NCBI GenBank assembly: GCA_021772565.1
Contig: JAJFLR010000002.1
Coordinates: 1-39,915 of the forward strand
Length of the DNA stretch: 39,915 nucleotides
DNA from: Opitutales bacterium
Lineage (GTDB): Bacteria; Verrucomicrobiota; Verrucomicrobiia; Opitutales; JAJFLR01
Direction: 5' to 3'
The notes below the pieces were generated by a model. The model saw only the letters and a program-made list of their open reading frames with translations. It was not told where the DNA came from and made no database searches. Positions 1 to 9,007 of this stretch are shown here, piece after piece; position 1 is the first letter of the stretch; every line of letters starts with the position of its first letter. The translations under genes were made by a program, and so were the position numbers.

Positions 1-195
1 GTTAAAAATCTGAACAAGAGGTTTATTGATAATCGAAGCACCCTTGATAAGAGATTTTAAGTTATTGATAAAAGCCGTTGGCAACTTTGAGATGTTGGCA
101 AGCGTACGTTTTTTGACCTTACCCAATTGGCGATAGGACTCTCGGATAAGAATACACGGAGGCGAATTACGATTTTTGACAGATTCGATATACAT
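1..195 (-). CDS. IS1634-like transposase, N-terminal part (cut by window edge)
   Basis: An open minus-strand frame runs from an ATG at 193-195 off the left edge, giving 65 codons. The protein begins MYIESVKNRNSPPCILIRES and continues with YRQLGKVKKRTLANISKLP. This is the characteristic start of IS1634-type (IS4-superfamily, DDE) transposases, which typically begin with a short 'RNSPP..LLRESYREGGKVKxRTLANLS' segment. The catalytic domain would lie outside the window, so it cannot be told whether the element is intact. No Shine-Dalgarno sequence precedes the ATG. A TTGACA-like hexamer lies about 30 bases upstream on the minus strand and could be an element promoter. The terminal inverted repeat should fall between about 200 and 330 but I could not delimit it. 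The family call rests on remembered motifs. Confidence 0.72.
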   Translation of the reverse strand, partial: MYIESVKNRNSPPCILIRESYRQLGKVKKRTLANISKLPTAFINNLKSLIKGASIINKPLVQIFN

Positions 196-387
196 GGGCA
201 CTACAAAAGCACATAAAAAGCGAACTGTCAACAAAAAAAGTGAAAAAGCAACAATATTTACATGGCTACACTTTAGTGCTAAAAAGCACCCAAATTCCAG
301 TGTTTATGCGGGCTAACGACGAATTAGGTACCAAACTTCAGCCTAAATATAAGTTATATTTCTCATATACTTTACTTAGTAAATATT

Positions 388-870
388 TTGAACAAGACAA
401 AATACTACACTGCTGGAAATACAGCTATTTTGAAGCAATACAAAATTGCATTTATTTGTTCGCGCACCTGTCCTGCCGGTATTATTTTAAAAACTTATGA
501 CTGGGCATGTGAGCAACGCGAGAAAGGTAATTGCATTATCTCAGGTTTTCATTCTCAAATTGAAAAGGATGTATTTCACTACCTGCTGAAAGGCAAACAA
601 CCGATAATTATGGCTTTGGCACGAGGGTTAAAAAAACGAATAGAGCCGGAAATCCAAAATGCACTGAATGCAAATCGACTGATAATTGTTACTCCATTTG
701 AAGAGTCGATTAAAAGAATAACTATGGAAACCGCATATAAGCGAAATGAATTAATGGTCGAGTTGGCGGATGAAATTTTTGTTGCCCATGCTGCGAGTGG
801 AGGCAATACCGAAAAATTGATACGGGAAAACGCCGGGAAAAAGAGAATAATATTTAACCAATTGAGTTAA
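388..870 (+). CDS. Short DprA/SMF-like Rossmann-fold protein
   Basis: This 160-residue protein resembles the short stand-alone DprA-like family. It has an 'AFICSRTCPAGIILKTYDWA' segment, then 'CVISGFHS'-type (here NCIISGFHSQIEKD), 'PIIMALARGL', 'IIVTPFEES.KRIT.ETAYKRN' and a final 'ADEIFVAHAASGGNTEKL'. DprA binds single-stranded DNA and loads RecA during transformation; for this short form the role is not established, and a nucleotide-binding Rossmann role is the safer statement. The frame opens after a TAG at 325-327 and contains no ATG before the conserved region. TTG at 388 is therefore the likely start, with no clear ribosome binding site. It ends 6 bp from the convergent manC stop. No other competence genes are nearby. 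Confidence 0.7.
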   Translation: MNKTKYYTAGNTAILKQYKIAFICSRTCPAGIILKTYDWACEQREKGNCIISGFHSQIEKDVFHYLLKGKQPIIMALARGLKKRIEPEIQNALNANRLIIVTPFEESIKRITMETAYKRNELMVELADEIFVAHAASGGNTEKLIRENAGKKRIIFNQLS

Positions 871-876
871 ATCATT

Positions 877-1965
877 CTAAATCAAATGCTTTAAATCGTC
901 GGAATTAGTTATTTGCTTCACGACTTTCTTAATTTCTTGAGCTCTATTTTTTGGACAGATCAATGTCGCGTCTGGTGTTTGGACTACTATTAAATCGTCG
1001 ACTCCGATAAGAGCTGTTAAGTGTCCATCTTGATTAATGACTATATTTCCTGAACCCTCATTGATAAGAACTGTTCCCTTTTGGACATTGCCGTTTTCAT
1101 CAGCTGGGAAATGTCTGGCGACGGCAGGCCACTCTCCGACATCGTCCCAGTCAAAAGCGGACTCGATGACTAAAACTTTTTTAGCTTTTTCCATAACAGC
1201 GAAGTCGATGGAAATTTTTTCCAGGCCGGAATAATTTTTTTCTAAAATTTGATCAAGTGATCCGCCGTTTTTTATCCCATCACTAATTTTTAATAACGCA
1301 TCCCATAAAACCGGTGTATGCGTTTTAAGCTCATCAGCGATGGTTGAAGTTTTCCAAATGAACATTCCGGCATTCCAGTAATATTCTCCGGAATCAAGAT
1401 AAGACTGAGCAGTGTCCAAATTTGGTTTTTCAACAAATCGTTTTACCGCATAAACTTTTTGGGAATTAATTTCACACTGAACAGAATCTTTATGAATGTA
1501 GCCATACCCGGTAGCGGGGTAGGTTGGTTTTATGCCGACTGTCACTAAACCATTTTCCTGTTCTGCAGCTTGAAATGCAGTATCGAGAATTTTTTGAAAA
1601 CCGTAACTGTCTTCTATGACATGATCGGCCGGTAAAATTGCATAGACGCCATTTTCACATTTATTTTGAATAATAACTGTTGCTAACCCAACGGCTGCAG
1701 CGGTATCTCGACCAATCGGTTCACCGATAACCTGATCGGCTGTGAGTTGCGGGCAAACCTCAAGCACAGCATCACGTTGTTCTATATTTGTAATGATTAA
1801 TATATTTTCCTTGGGAACTAGATTACCCAAGCGATCCAATGCTTGAACGAGCATTGGCTTGTCGCCGACGATTGGCAGTAAATGCTTTGGTTTTTTTAAT
1901 CGACTTTGAGGCCAGAAACGTTCGCCTCTGCCTCCAGCCATAATTACAATAAATCGATTACTCAT
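877..1965 (-). CDS. manC: Mannose-1-phosphate guanylyltransferase
   Basis: The enzyme makes GDP-mannose from mannose-1-phosphate and GTP, a precursor of polysaccharides. The N terminus carries the nucleotidyltransferase signature GGRGERFWPQSR, followed by KPKHLLPI. Later come 'LPADHVI', 'GYGYIH', 'VKRFVEKP' and 'YYWNAGMFIWK', all family hallmarks in the right order. There is no C-terminal mannose-6-phosphate isomerase domain, so this is the short monofunctional form (362 residues from the chosen start). I chose the ATG at 1963-1965, right before 'RFIVIMAGG'. An upstream in-frame ATG at 2004 would add 13 residues unlike the family start. It is convergent with the DprA-like gene. It probably feeds the exopolysaccharide system encoded at 18-22 kb, which is an inference. 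Confidence 0.88.
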   Translation of the reverse strand: MSNRFIVIMAGGRGERFWPQSRLKKPKHLLPIVGDKPMLVQALDRLGNLVPKENILIITNIEQRDAVLEVCPQLTADQVIGEPIGRDTAAAVGLATVIIQNKCENGVYAILPADHVIEDSYGFQKILDTAFQAAEQENGLVTVGIKPTYPATGYGYIHKDSVQCEINSQKVYAVKRFVEKPNLDTAQSYLDSGEYYWNAGMFIWKTSTIADELKTHTPVLWDALLKISDGIKNGGSLDQILEKNYSGLEKISIDFAVMEKAKKVLVIESAFDWDDVGEWPAVARHFPADENGNVQKGTVLINEGSGNIVINQDGHLTALIGVDDLIVVQTPDATLICPKNRAQEIKKVVKQITNSDDLKHLI

Positions 1966-2064
1966 AGTTTTTTTAATTACTGCAATTCTTAATTTCTGAC
2001 GCATATAGCAAGAAAATTTTAATTTTTGTCAACGTAAGGAATGAAATGATGCGATGGTTTATGA

Positions 2065-2120
2065 CTTTTTTCTACATGGATTGCCACACGCACACTTGTG
2101 AGCTCGCAATGACAATTATT
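2065..2120 (-). repeat. Dispersed 56-nt repeat, copy 1 ('TGTCATTGCGAG' type)
   Basis: Read on the minus strand, this 56-nt unit starts AATAATTGTCATTGCGAG and ends ATGTAGAAAAAAG. It matches the unit at 8819-8874 over its whole length with about six mismatches and no gaps, in opposite orientation. Its core (GTCATTGCGAG ... GGCAATC) belongs to a class of intergenic repeats seen in many bacterial genomes. Here it lies directly upstream of the MoeB-rhodanese remnant, where the lost 5' half of that gene would have been. Confidence 0.8.
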
Positions 2121-2157
2121 AAGATAAAGTCTCTTAGGAGTGAGATTTCGATATTGA

Positions 2158-2953
2158 TTGGAATCGCTATTCAATCTTAACACTGGTTGTGAAATTACTG
2201 AATACTCGGAAAGATTAACACCGGACAATATTCTAGATATATTTTCGACTTTTGACATTATTGTCGCAGGATCTGATAATTTTCCACCGCGCTATTTAGT
2301 CCATAATGCAGCATTTTTTTACAAAATAAACCCATTGTATATTTGATTGTTTATCAATTTGATTGGCAAGTTTCATTAGTTTTAGTCTGTATGCGGGAAA
2401 TGGAAATAATCAATTAATTATGGGAAAAACCCTACTCGATCAATTATTTGTAATTGATGCATTGACGATGCGAAATCGAAGTATAAGAGTAAAAAAGGAT
2501 TATCACTGCCCTTTGTGAGGTTCGACCCCTTAAATTAATAGTATTGTCGCAAAAATTTATGATGATTGTTGTCAGTCAAATATTGGAAAAAATACAAATA
2601 AGATAAGTATGATGAGTAATGATTTAGAGCAAAATTTTGTAGAAATAGATGTGATTGATGCAAAGAAGAAACTTAATTCGAAAAATATTGATTGTCTGAT
2701 TGATGTCAGAGAGCCATTTGAGATTGAAATTTGCAAAATTGACACATCAATTAATTTTCCATTAAAGGATATCCCTGATCGTTATAATGAATTATCAAAA
2801 GAAAAATCAATTTTAGTTTACTGTCATCACGGTATGAGAAGTCAGCGAGCTGCTGAATTTTTAGTCAGCAAAGGATTTAAAAATGTCTATAATTTAAAAG
2901 GTGGAATAGATCAATGGGCTGTGAAAATTAATACGAAATTAAAGCGTTATTAA
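2158..2953 (+). pseudogene. Remnant of a MoeB/ThiF-rhodanese fusion gene
   Basis: Three colinear blocks in three reading frames recall a MoeB/ThiF E1-like adenylyltransferase with a C-terminal rhodanese domain. Block 1 (2158-2346) reads ERLTPDNILDIFSTFD, then GSDNFPPRYLVHNAA. Block 2 (about 2349-2378) reads YQFDWQVSL, matching the usual FDGQVSVF. Block 3 (2420-2953) reads LLDQLFVIDALTMRNRS and YHCPL, where the second zinc cysteine codon has become TGA (2516-2518). It continues GSTP, then TAA (2531-2533), then IN and on in the same frame into the rhodanese domain. The N-terminal half with the ATP-binding GxGxxG and about 40 codons between blocks 2 and 3 are missing. The ancestral protein would have adenylated the C terminus of a MoaD/ThiS-like sulfur carrier. 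Inactivation of the adenylyltransferase part is clear. Confidence 0.8.
2609..2953 (+). CDS. Rhodanese-like domain protein (surviving 3' end of broken fusion)
   Basis: This 114-residue open frame holds a complete rhodanese domain: 'CLIDVREPFEIEI', 'NFPLKDIPDRY' and the active-site loop YCHHGMRSQRAAEFL with the catalytic cysteine, ending 'VYNLKGGIDQWA'. Rhodaneses carry sulfur as a persulfide on that cysteine. The frame is continuous with the decayed MoeB/ThiF frame upstream apart from two stop codons, so it is the tail of a former fusion. Two adjacent ATGs at 2609 and 2612 could start an independent protein, with only a weak purine stretch upstream. All catalytic features are intact, so it may still be made and be selected as a stand-alone sulfurtransferase. 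The lipoprotein gene begins 16 bp after its stop. Confidence 0.75.
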   Translation: MMSNDLEQNFVEIDVIDAKKKLNSKNIDCLIDVREPFEIEICKIDTSINFPLKDIPDRYNELSKEKSILVYCHHGMRSQRAAEFLVSKGFKNVYNLKGGIDQWAVKINTKLKRY

Positions 2954-2969
2954 TTGTGTCAATATTTTT

Positions 2970-5003
2970 ATGAGAAAGTTTAAAGTCAGTTTAATATTCG
3001 TTTATTTAGGAATTCTGTTTTCTAGTGGATGCGGCCCTGTGGATGATTCTGCAGAAAATTCAAATTTGAAGAAAAGAATCGCGCTAAAGTTCAATTGGAA
3101 AAAGAATATTTCAGAAGATAAAGAGAAAACAGAAGATGGAGATGCAGAAATTATCGACAATTGGAAAAACGATTATGACGATACGGAATTAGCGAAACTT
3201 GCAGATCAATTTCATCCATGGAACCGGATGATTACTGGAGGTAAAGGTAATGATAAATATGAAAGAACTAAAAAATCTATAATTAATCAAGCGAAGGAAA
3301 TTATTGGTAAAGGCGTATTTAAGAGGATAGAAAAATTAGAAGATTATGGCCAATACAGAAGTTACATCAGTGGAGGTAAAGAAAAAATAGATGAGTTAAA
3401 AGCTGAATTTAGTGAAGAGTATATTTGGCCAATAGTCAGAGCGGAGTTGGATGTTAATGCGACTAGACAAATTTCTGTTGAATTACCTGTTGTAGCTACA
3501 GCGTTTGTTTTAACTAATGAAAGAAAATTTAAAAGTTTTCTGGTTAAACAATTTTCAACGATGAGGGACTGGTATCCTCTTCAACGATCAGGCTGGAATG
3601 CTAAAAATTTAGCTAAACAAGGAATTGCACCAAGTGATCTGGATGGTTCATGGTTGGCAACCGGTTATGGTATAAGGGCGATTACTGAAACTCTGGAAAT
3701 AATTTCAGATAATAGTGTCCATATGGGTCTTATTGTTATTTTGAAACGGTTATTAAAGAAAGAAGTTTTTAATATGGTCGATGACTGGCGAAGCCAGCGT
3801 CAGAAATTTATAGTAGATAAAGATGTCAATAGTCTGGAATGGGCTTTATACAATGAGGGACTTATTCGAGCGAGTCTCTATCTTGGTTTGAATAATTTTA
3901 ATCATGCATATCTACTCGGAGTAAATAATTTAAAATTATCGCTCGATGCAAACGGTGAAAAAGGTGAGATGGTTAACGGCTTATCTACTAAAAATAATTA
4001 TTTGATATCTATTCTCAATGCATCACGAGTGATGGCTTTAAATAAAGATTTTAGAGCAGTTGATCATTCCTTTTTTAAAAATGTTGGGTTTTGGGTTTTG
4101 AATCAGTTAGATCCAGTTAATTTAAATTCTGAATTAAATAGGGATAAGATGTATGGAGGCTCTCAAATGTTATTAAATGATCTAACTTTTATTGCTGCTG
4201 TTACGGGAAATCAAAATGTAGTCTGGGCACTACAAAACAGATTGGAAAATAATTCGGATACAATACATAAATTATTTTTTCAGAATTTACCAATAGTTGA
4301 TAAAGAATATCTTCCTCCTTTAAATTTAAAATATTCATCATCGACTATGTTAGCCTGGAAAAATAGTTGGGATAATGATGCAACTTCAGTATGGGTTACA
4401 GGCGGAACTGATTCAGTTGGATTGATTAAACAAATTAGAGGTCACATAAATTATGTATATAAGGGAATCCCAATTTTGATTAGTTCAAAAGTTATATCTG
4501 AATTGAATTTAAAAGAGAAAGACAAAATCAATCTTGCTGATTATTATAATGTTTTACAACTCGAAGATGAGATTCCTTTATTGGGTAAAACACATTTAAT
4601 TGTAAGAAAGAATAGTCCAAAAGAATTGGAAGCACGAATTAATTCAACGTTATGCTATGAATCACTTGATCATTGGTATCGTGATATATTTTGGAGCAAG
4701 ACTGAATTTAAGGTTGTTGATGATGTGTCTTTAAAATTGGGTAAACGTAAGAGTATTAGATTTTATTGGAATCTTGCTACACAATCTGAGGTAAAAATTA
4801 AAAAAGTTGACAGAAATTATGTCATATCATGGCCTCAAGCTGATATGGAATTACAGTTTAGTCGTCCTATTGCAATTTCTCAAGAATTGCGTAAAACAAA
4901 ATCCGGTTATCAGAATACGTGTCTGATTATTGACGTGACTGATAAATCCCCGACATTTAGACTGAAAACCCGAATTATTGCCAAAGACCCTGAAAAGGAG
5001 TGA
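2970..5003 (+). CDS. Heparinase II/III-like lipoprotein
   Basis: This 677-residue protein starts with a lipoprotein signal peptide whose lipobox is LFSSGC, so it is probably anchored in a membrane on the periplasmic or surface side. A charged linker (about 25-60) leads into a helical region of about 350 residues with many aromatic positions, consistent with an alpha/alpha toroid. A beta-rich C-terminal half follows, with 'WDNDATSVWVTGGTDSV' and 'GHINYVYKGIPILI'. This order resembles heparinase II/III-type polysaccharide lyases, whose beta-sandwich normally has a 'GxxGHxHxDxG' type segment. Only one histidine (GHIN) is visible here, so catalysis is doubtful. Substrate cannot be inferred. It is followed after 59 bp by metH, with no obvious functional link. 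Confidence 0.55.
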   Translation: MRKFKVSLIFVYLGILFSSGCGPVDDSAENSNLKKRIALKFNWKKNISEDKEKTEDGDAEIIDNWKNDYDDTELAKLADQFHPWNRMITGGKGNDKYERTKKSIINQAKEIIGKGVFKRIEKLEDYGQYRSYISGGKEKIDELKAEFSEEYIWPIVRAELDVNATRQISVELPVVATAFVLTNERKFKSFLVKQFSTMRDWYPLQRSGWNAKNLAKQGIAPSDLDGSWLATGYGIRAITETLEIISDNSVHMGLIVILKRLLKKEVFNMVDDWRSQRQKFIVDKDVNSLEWALYNEGLIRASLYLGLNNFNHAYLLGVNNLKLSLDANGEKGEMVNGLSTKNNYLISILNASRVMALNKDFRAVDHSFFKNVGFWVLNQLDPVNLNSELNRDKMYGGSQMLLNDLTFIAAVTGNQNVVWALQNRLENNSDTIHKLFFQNLPIVDKEYLPPLNLKYSSSTMLAWKNSWDNDATSVWVTGGTDSVGLIKQIRGHINYVYKGIPILISSKVISELNLKEKDKINLADYYNVLQLEDEIPLLGKTHLIVRKNSPKELEARINSTLCYESLDHWYRDIFWSKTEFKVVDDVSLKLGKRKSIRFYWNLATQSEVKIKKVDRNYVISWPQADMELQFSRPIAISQELRKTKSGYQNTCLIIDVTDKSPTFRLKTRIIAKDPEKE

Positions 5004-5062
5004 ACTAAGCTTTGGCGATACCATCGATTTATTATTAACAATAGTTTTAAGTTTAATATTAT

Positions 5063-8000
5063 ATGACACAGCCAAACGACTCAAAAGAATCTTCTTCTTT
5101 TAATGCATTGCGTCAACTTCTTGAGGAACGCGTTGTTATTCTTGATGGTGCAATGGGGACGATGATTCAAAAATGTAAACTTTCCGGAAAAGATTTTAGG
5201 GGTGATCGTTTCAAAGAACACCCGAATGATTTAAAGGGTAATAACGATCTACTCAGTATTACGCGACCTGATGTAATATCCAAGATACATCGACAATTTA
5301 TTAAAGCCGGTGCTGATATAATTGAGACAAACACATTTAACGGTACCAGTATTGCACAATCAGATTACGGGCTCGAATCAATAGTTTATGAGTTAAACAA
5401 GACTGCAGCTGAATTAGCAAAAGGTGTTGCTGCAGAATGTATGGCAGTTAATCCAGATCGGAAAATTTTTGTTGCCGGTGCGATTGGGCCGACAAACCGA
5501 ACGGCTTCTTTATCTCCGGATGTAAATAACCCCGGTTATAGGGCCGTGACATTTGATCAACTTAAAGAAGCCTATTTCGAACAAATTCAAGGCTTGGTAG
5601 CAGGGGGTGTCGATATCCTGATTCCCGAAACTGTATTTGATACATTGAATTTAAAAGCAGCGTTAGTGGCTATTGAAGAATTTTTCGACCAGCATCACGA
5701 AAGACTGCCGGTAATGATTTCGGTAACAATAACGGATGCATCCGGACGAACTTTATCCGGACAAACTGCTGAAGCTTTTTGGAATTCTATTGCTCATGCA
5801 AATCCGATAAGTGTTGGAATTAATTGTGCGTTAGGTGCAGAAGATATGCGACCTTATATAGAGGAACTTTCGGGTATAGCTAACTGTTATACTAGTTGCT
5901 ATCCTAATGCTGGATTGCCCAATGCTTTTGGCGAATATGATGACACTCCGGAACATATGGCATCGATACTGAGTGATTTTGTGTCAGAGGGTTGGTTAAA
6001 TATAATTGGTGGTTGCTGTGGAACGTCACCGGATCACCTAAAAGAAATAGCGGAACAAGTTAAACAACACTCACCGCGTAAAATTCCGGAGATTCCGGTT
6101 TCAATGAGATTGAGTGGTTTGGAGCCGTTTAAAATAATTGGCGATAAAGCACCCTTTGTAATGGTGGGTGAGCGAACTAATGTCACTGGCTCACCTCGCT
6201 TTAAAAAATTAATTATAGCGGATGATTTTGATGCGTGTTTGGAAGTTGCCAGACAACAAGTTGAGAACGGGGCAAATCTAATCGACATTAACTTTGATGA
6301 AGCACTTCTGGATGGCGAGGCTAGTATGACACGGTTTCTCAATCTGATTGCTTCTGAACCAGACATTTCACGTGTGCCAATTATGATCGACAGTTCAAAG
6401 TGGTCTGTCATCGAAGCGGGTCTTAAATGCATACAGGGGAAGGGGGTTGTTAATTCAATAAGTCTAAAAGAGGGTGAAGAAAAGTTTCTTGAATACGCAA
6501 ATAAAATAAAACGTTATGGAGCAGCTACAATCGTTATGGCATTTGATGAAAAAGGTCAGGCTGCAACCAAAGAAGATAAAGTAAAAATATGTCAGAGAGC
6601 CTATAAACTTTTGACTGAAAAAATTAATTTTAATCCTGAAGATATAATTTTTGATTTAAATATTCTAACTGTTGCAACAGGTATTGAAGAGCATAATGAG
6701 TATGCGATAAATTTTATTGAAGCAACGCGCGAAATAAAAAAGCTTTGTCCTCATGCAAGAATAAGTGGGGGTGTCAGTAATATTTCATTTTCGTTTCGAG
6801 GGAATAATGCAGTTCGTGAAGCGATGCATTCAGCATTTTTATATCACGCAATTGAAGCGGGTCTTGATATGGCAATCGTTAATGCTGGCATGCTTGCTGT
6901 TTACGAAGAGATCCCAAAAGATTTGCTCGAGAAAGTAGAAGATGTTCTTTTTAACAGAAATGCTGATGCGACGGACAATTTGATTAACTTTGCGGAAAAA
7001 GTTAAAAGTAAAGGTAAGGTCATTGATGATAAGGAAAAACTAGCCTGGAGAAATGGTACAGTTGAAGAACGTATATCGCACTCTCTTGTTAGAGGAATTA
7101 TAGAATTTATAGTTGAAGATACTACCGAAGCGCATAAAAAATATGAGCGCCCACTGGATGTAATTGAAGGACCCCTAATGGATGGAATGAGAATCGTCGG
7201 AGATTTATTCGGAGCGGGAAAAATGTTTTTACCACAGGTTGTTAAAAGTGCACGTGTAATGAAAAAAGCTGTAGCTTATTTAACACCATTCATGGAAGCT
7301 GAAAAAGCCAAACAAGGAACCAGTAGTAGTCGTGGTGTAATTGTTATGGCTACTGTGAAGGGTGATGTACATGATATAGGTAAAAATATAGTAGGTGTTG
7401 TACTCGCTTGTAATAATTATGAGATTGTCGATCTTGGAGTAATGGTTCCTTGCGATAAAATTTTGCAAAAGGCCAAAGAAGTTGATGCGGTTATAATTGG
7501 ATTAAGTGGATTAATTACACCATCGTTGGACGAGATGGTTCATAACGCATCAGAAATGCAACGTGAAGGATTTAATATCCCATTATTAATCGGAGGTGCC
7601 ACAACGAGTTTAGCTCACACAGCTGTTAAAATCGAACCTAAATATACAAACGGGGTTACTTCTTATGTTCTCGATGCATCAAGGGTGGTAAATGTTTGTA
7701 GCAAGCTGCTAAATCCTGAAACCGTTGAAGGGTATAAGAAAGAAATTCGAGCAAGTAATGCCAAGGCCAGGGATCGTCATGAAAAATCGCTACGCGGTGA
7801 AATTGAGTTTTTATCTTTTGAAGACGCTAACAGTAAAAAGCCAAAAATTGATTGGCCAAAAACTATTATTGAGAAACCTGAACATATCGGATTACAAGTT
7901 TTTGATAACTATCCCTTAAATGAAATTGCTAAATACATTGATTGGTCGCCGTTATTTTGGGCTTGGGAGTTGAAGGGAGTTTTCCCAAAAATTTTGGAAC

Positions 8001-8791
8001 ATAAAAAACATGGAGAACATGCACATGAGCTCTACAATGATGCTCAAAAATTGCTGGTAGAAATTATTGAGAATAAACATTTTCAGGCACGTGCAGTTTT
8101 TGGGATCTGGCCAGCCAATAGTGTGGGCAATGATATTGAAATTTATACTGATGAAAGCCGTAGTGAAATTTTAACCACATTTCATTTTACACGTCAGCAA
8201 AAAGAAAAAATCGGCGATGATGAAAACTATTATTCACTTGCTGACTTTGTTGCGCCAAGAGAAACAGGCATTAGTGATTATCTCGGAGGTTTTGCAGTAA
8301 CAACCGGACATGGGGTTGAAGAGTTTGCCAAAAAATTTGAAAAAAATCACAATGATTATGATGCAATAATGGCAAAGGCATTGGGTGACAGGCTTGCCGA
8401 AGCATTTGCTGAATTGATGCACAAAAAATTTCGTGATCTAGTTGGTTTTGGAAAGGATGAAAAATTATCGCATACTGATTTAATCAAAGAAAAATATCGT
8501 GGTATTAGACCAGCTGCAGGCTATCCGGCATGTCCTGATCATACAGAGAAGCGAATTTTATTTGATCTATTACAAGCTGAGGAAAATACTGGAATTACTT
8601 TGACTGAAAATTATGCAATGTATCCGGCTAGTTCTGTGTCCGGGCTTTATTTTTCCAATCCAAATGCAAAATATTTTAATGTTGGATTGATTGATAAGGA
8701 TCAGGTTACGGATTATGCAAAGCGTAAAAAAATGCCTTTAAATACAATGGAGAAATGGTTATCACCCAATCTTGGTTATGATCCTAAGTAG
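5063..8791 (+). CDS. metH: Cobalamin-dependent methionine synthase
   Basis: MetH transfers a methyl group from 5-methyltetrahydrofolate to homocysteine through B12. All four modules are present in 1242 residues, the normal full length. The homocysteine domain has DGAMGTMIQ and the zinc cysteines in GINCALGA (C255) and GGCCGTS (C318, C319). The pterin domain has [16 protein letters not shown]. The B12 domain has [15 protein letters not shown] with the axial ligand H770. The C-terminal reactivation domain binds S-adenosylmethionine and has [16 protein letters not shown]. No cobalamin riboswitch is visible in the 59 bp upstream. The organism therefore needs B12 from synthesis or uptake. The gene stands between the heparinase-like lipoprotein and a repeat-filled spacer. 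Confidence 0.97.
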   Translation: MTQPNDSKESSSFNALRQLLEERVVILDGAMGTMIQKCKLSGKDFRGDRFKEHPNDLKGNNDLLSITRPDVISKIHRQFIKAGADIIETNTFNGTSIAQSDYGLESIVYELNKTAAELAKGVAAECMAVNPDRKIFVAGAIGPTNRTASLSPDVNNPGYRAVTFDQLKEAYFEQIQGLVAGGVDILIPETVFDTLNLKAALVAIEEFFDQHHERLPVMISVTITDASGRTLSGQTAEAFWNSIAHANPISVGINCALGAEDMRPYIEELSGIANCYTSCYPNAGLPNAFGEYDDTPEHMASILSDFVSEGWLNIIGGCCGTSPDHLKEIAEQVKQHSPRKIPEIPVSMRLSGLEPFKIIGDKAPFVMVGERTNVTGSPRFKKLIIADDFDACLEVARQQVENGANLIDINFDEALLDGEASMTRFLNLIASEPDISRVPIMIDSSKWSVIEAGLKCIQGKGVVNSISLKEGEEKFLEYANKIKRYGAATIVMAFDEKGQAATKEDKVKICQRAYKLLTEKINFNPEDIIFDLNILTVATGIEEHNEYAINFIEATREIKKLCPHARISGGVSNISFSFRGNNAVREAMHSAFLYHAIEAGLDMAIVNAGMLAVYEEIPKDLLEKVEDVLFNRNADATDNLINFAEKVKSKGKVIDDKEKLAWRNGTVEERISHSLVRGIIEFIVEDTTEAHKKYERPLDVIEGPLMDGMRIVGDLFGAGKMFLPQVVKSARVMKKAVAYLTPFMEAEKAKQGTSSSRGVIVMATVKGDVHDIGKNIVGVVLACNNYEIVDLGVMVPCDKILQKAKEVDAVIIGLSGLITPSLDEMVHNASEMQREGFNIPLLIGGATTSLAHTAVKIEPKYTNGVTSYVLDASRVVNVCSKLLNPETVEGYKKEIRASNAKARDRHEKSLRGEIEFLSFEDANSKKPKIDWPKTIIEKPEHIGLQVFDNYPLNEIAKYIDWSPLFWAWELKGVFPKILEHKKHGEHAHELYNDAQKLLVEIIENKHFQARAVFGIWPANSVGNDIEIYTDESRSEILTTFHFTRQQKEKIGDDENYYSLADFVAPRETGISDYLGGFAVTTGHGVEEFAKKFEKNHNDYDAIMAKALGDRLAEAFAELMHKKFRDLVGFGKDEKLSHTDLIKEKYRGIRPAAGYPACPDHTEKRILFDLLQAEENTGITLTENYAMYPASSVSGLYFSNPNAKYFNVGLIDKDQVTDYAKRKKMPLNTMEKWLSPNLGYDPK

Positions 8792-8818
8792 GCGAAGTCG
8801 GAAGCAAAGTTGATTTAA

Positions 8819-8925
8819 AATAATTGTCATTGCGAGATCACAAATGTGAGCGTGGCAATCTATGTAGATAAAAGAAAAGTGATGGATCGCCGCGTCGCGT
8901 TGCTCCTCGCGATGACAAAATAATT
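8819..8925. repeat. Dispersed repeat copy 2 forming a long inverted repeat
   Basis: The first 56 nt (8819-8874) match the minus-strand unit at 2065-2120 with about six mismatches. The right part (8884-8925: GGATCGCC ... CTCGCGATGACAAAATAATT) is an inverted, diverged arm of the same unit. The whole forms a long imperfect hairpin: GTCATTGCGAG pairs with CTCGCGATGAC at the ends, and GTGGCAATC pairs with GGATCGCC towards the loop. It sits between metH and the DUF423 gene and could serve as a transcription end structure or be a remnant of a miniature mobile element. Confidence 0.75.
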
Positions 8926-8971
8926 ATTAATTCCTTGCTAAATATGTCAGGATTTTAGAATTGAGGTAATA

Positions 8972-9007
8972 ATGAAAAAAGAGCATTATAAATTTGGAAT
9001 ATTGTGA
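8972..9007 (+). CDS. Possible 11-codon leader ORF upstream of the DUF423 gene
   Basis: ATG at 8972 is preceded by a good GAGG ribosome binding site about six bases upstream. It opens an 11-codon frame ending in TGA at 9005-9007, which overlaps the GTG start (9004-9006) of the DUF423 gene. The best ribosome binding site in the region therefore belongs to this mini-ORF rather than to the longer gene. It may be a translationally coupled leader, or it may be the true start of the DUF423 protein separated by a frameshift. The sequence alone does not decide. Confidence 0.35.
   Translation: MKKEHYKFGIL

Noticed and set aside
240-500. 86-residue open frame overlapping the DprA-like gene
   Set aside because: It is out of frame with the conserved DprA-like protein, has no recognisable motif and includes the likely insertion-sequence boundary; most probably chance.
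2019-2258. 79-residue minus-strand open frame
   Set aside because: It is the antisense of the dispersed repeat and of the MoeB-like remnant, whose plus-strand reading is the meaningful one.
5004-5062. Possible cobalamin riboswitch before metH
   Set aside because: The spacer is only 59 bp and has no B12-box-like sequence.
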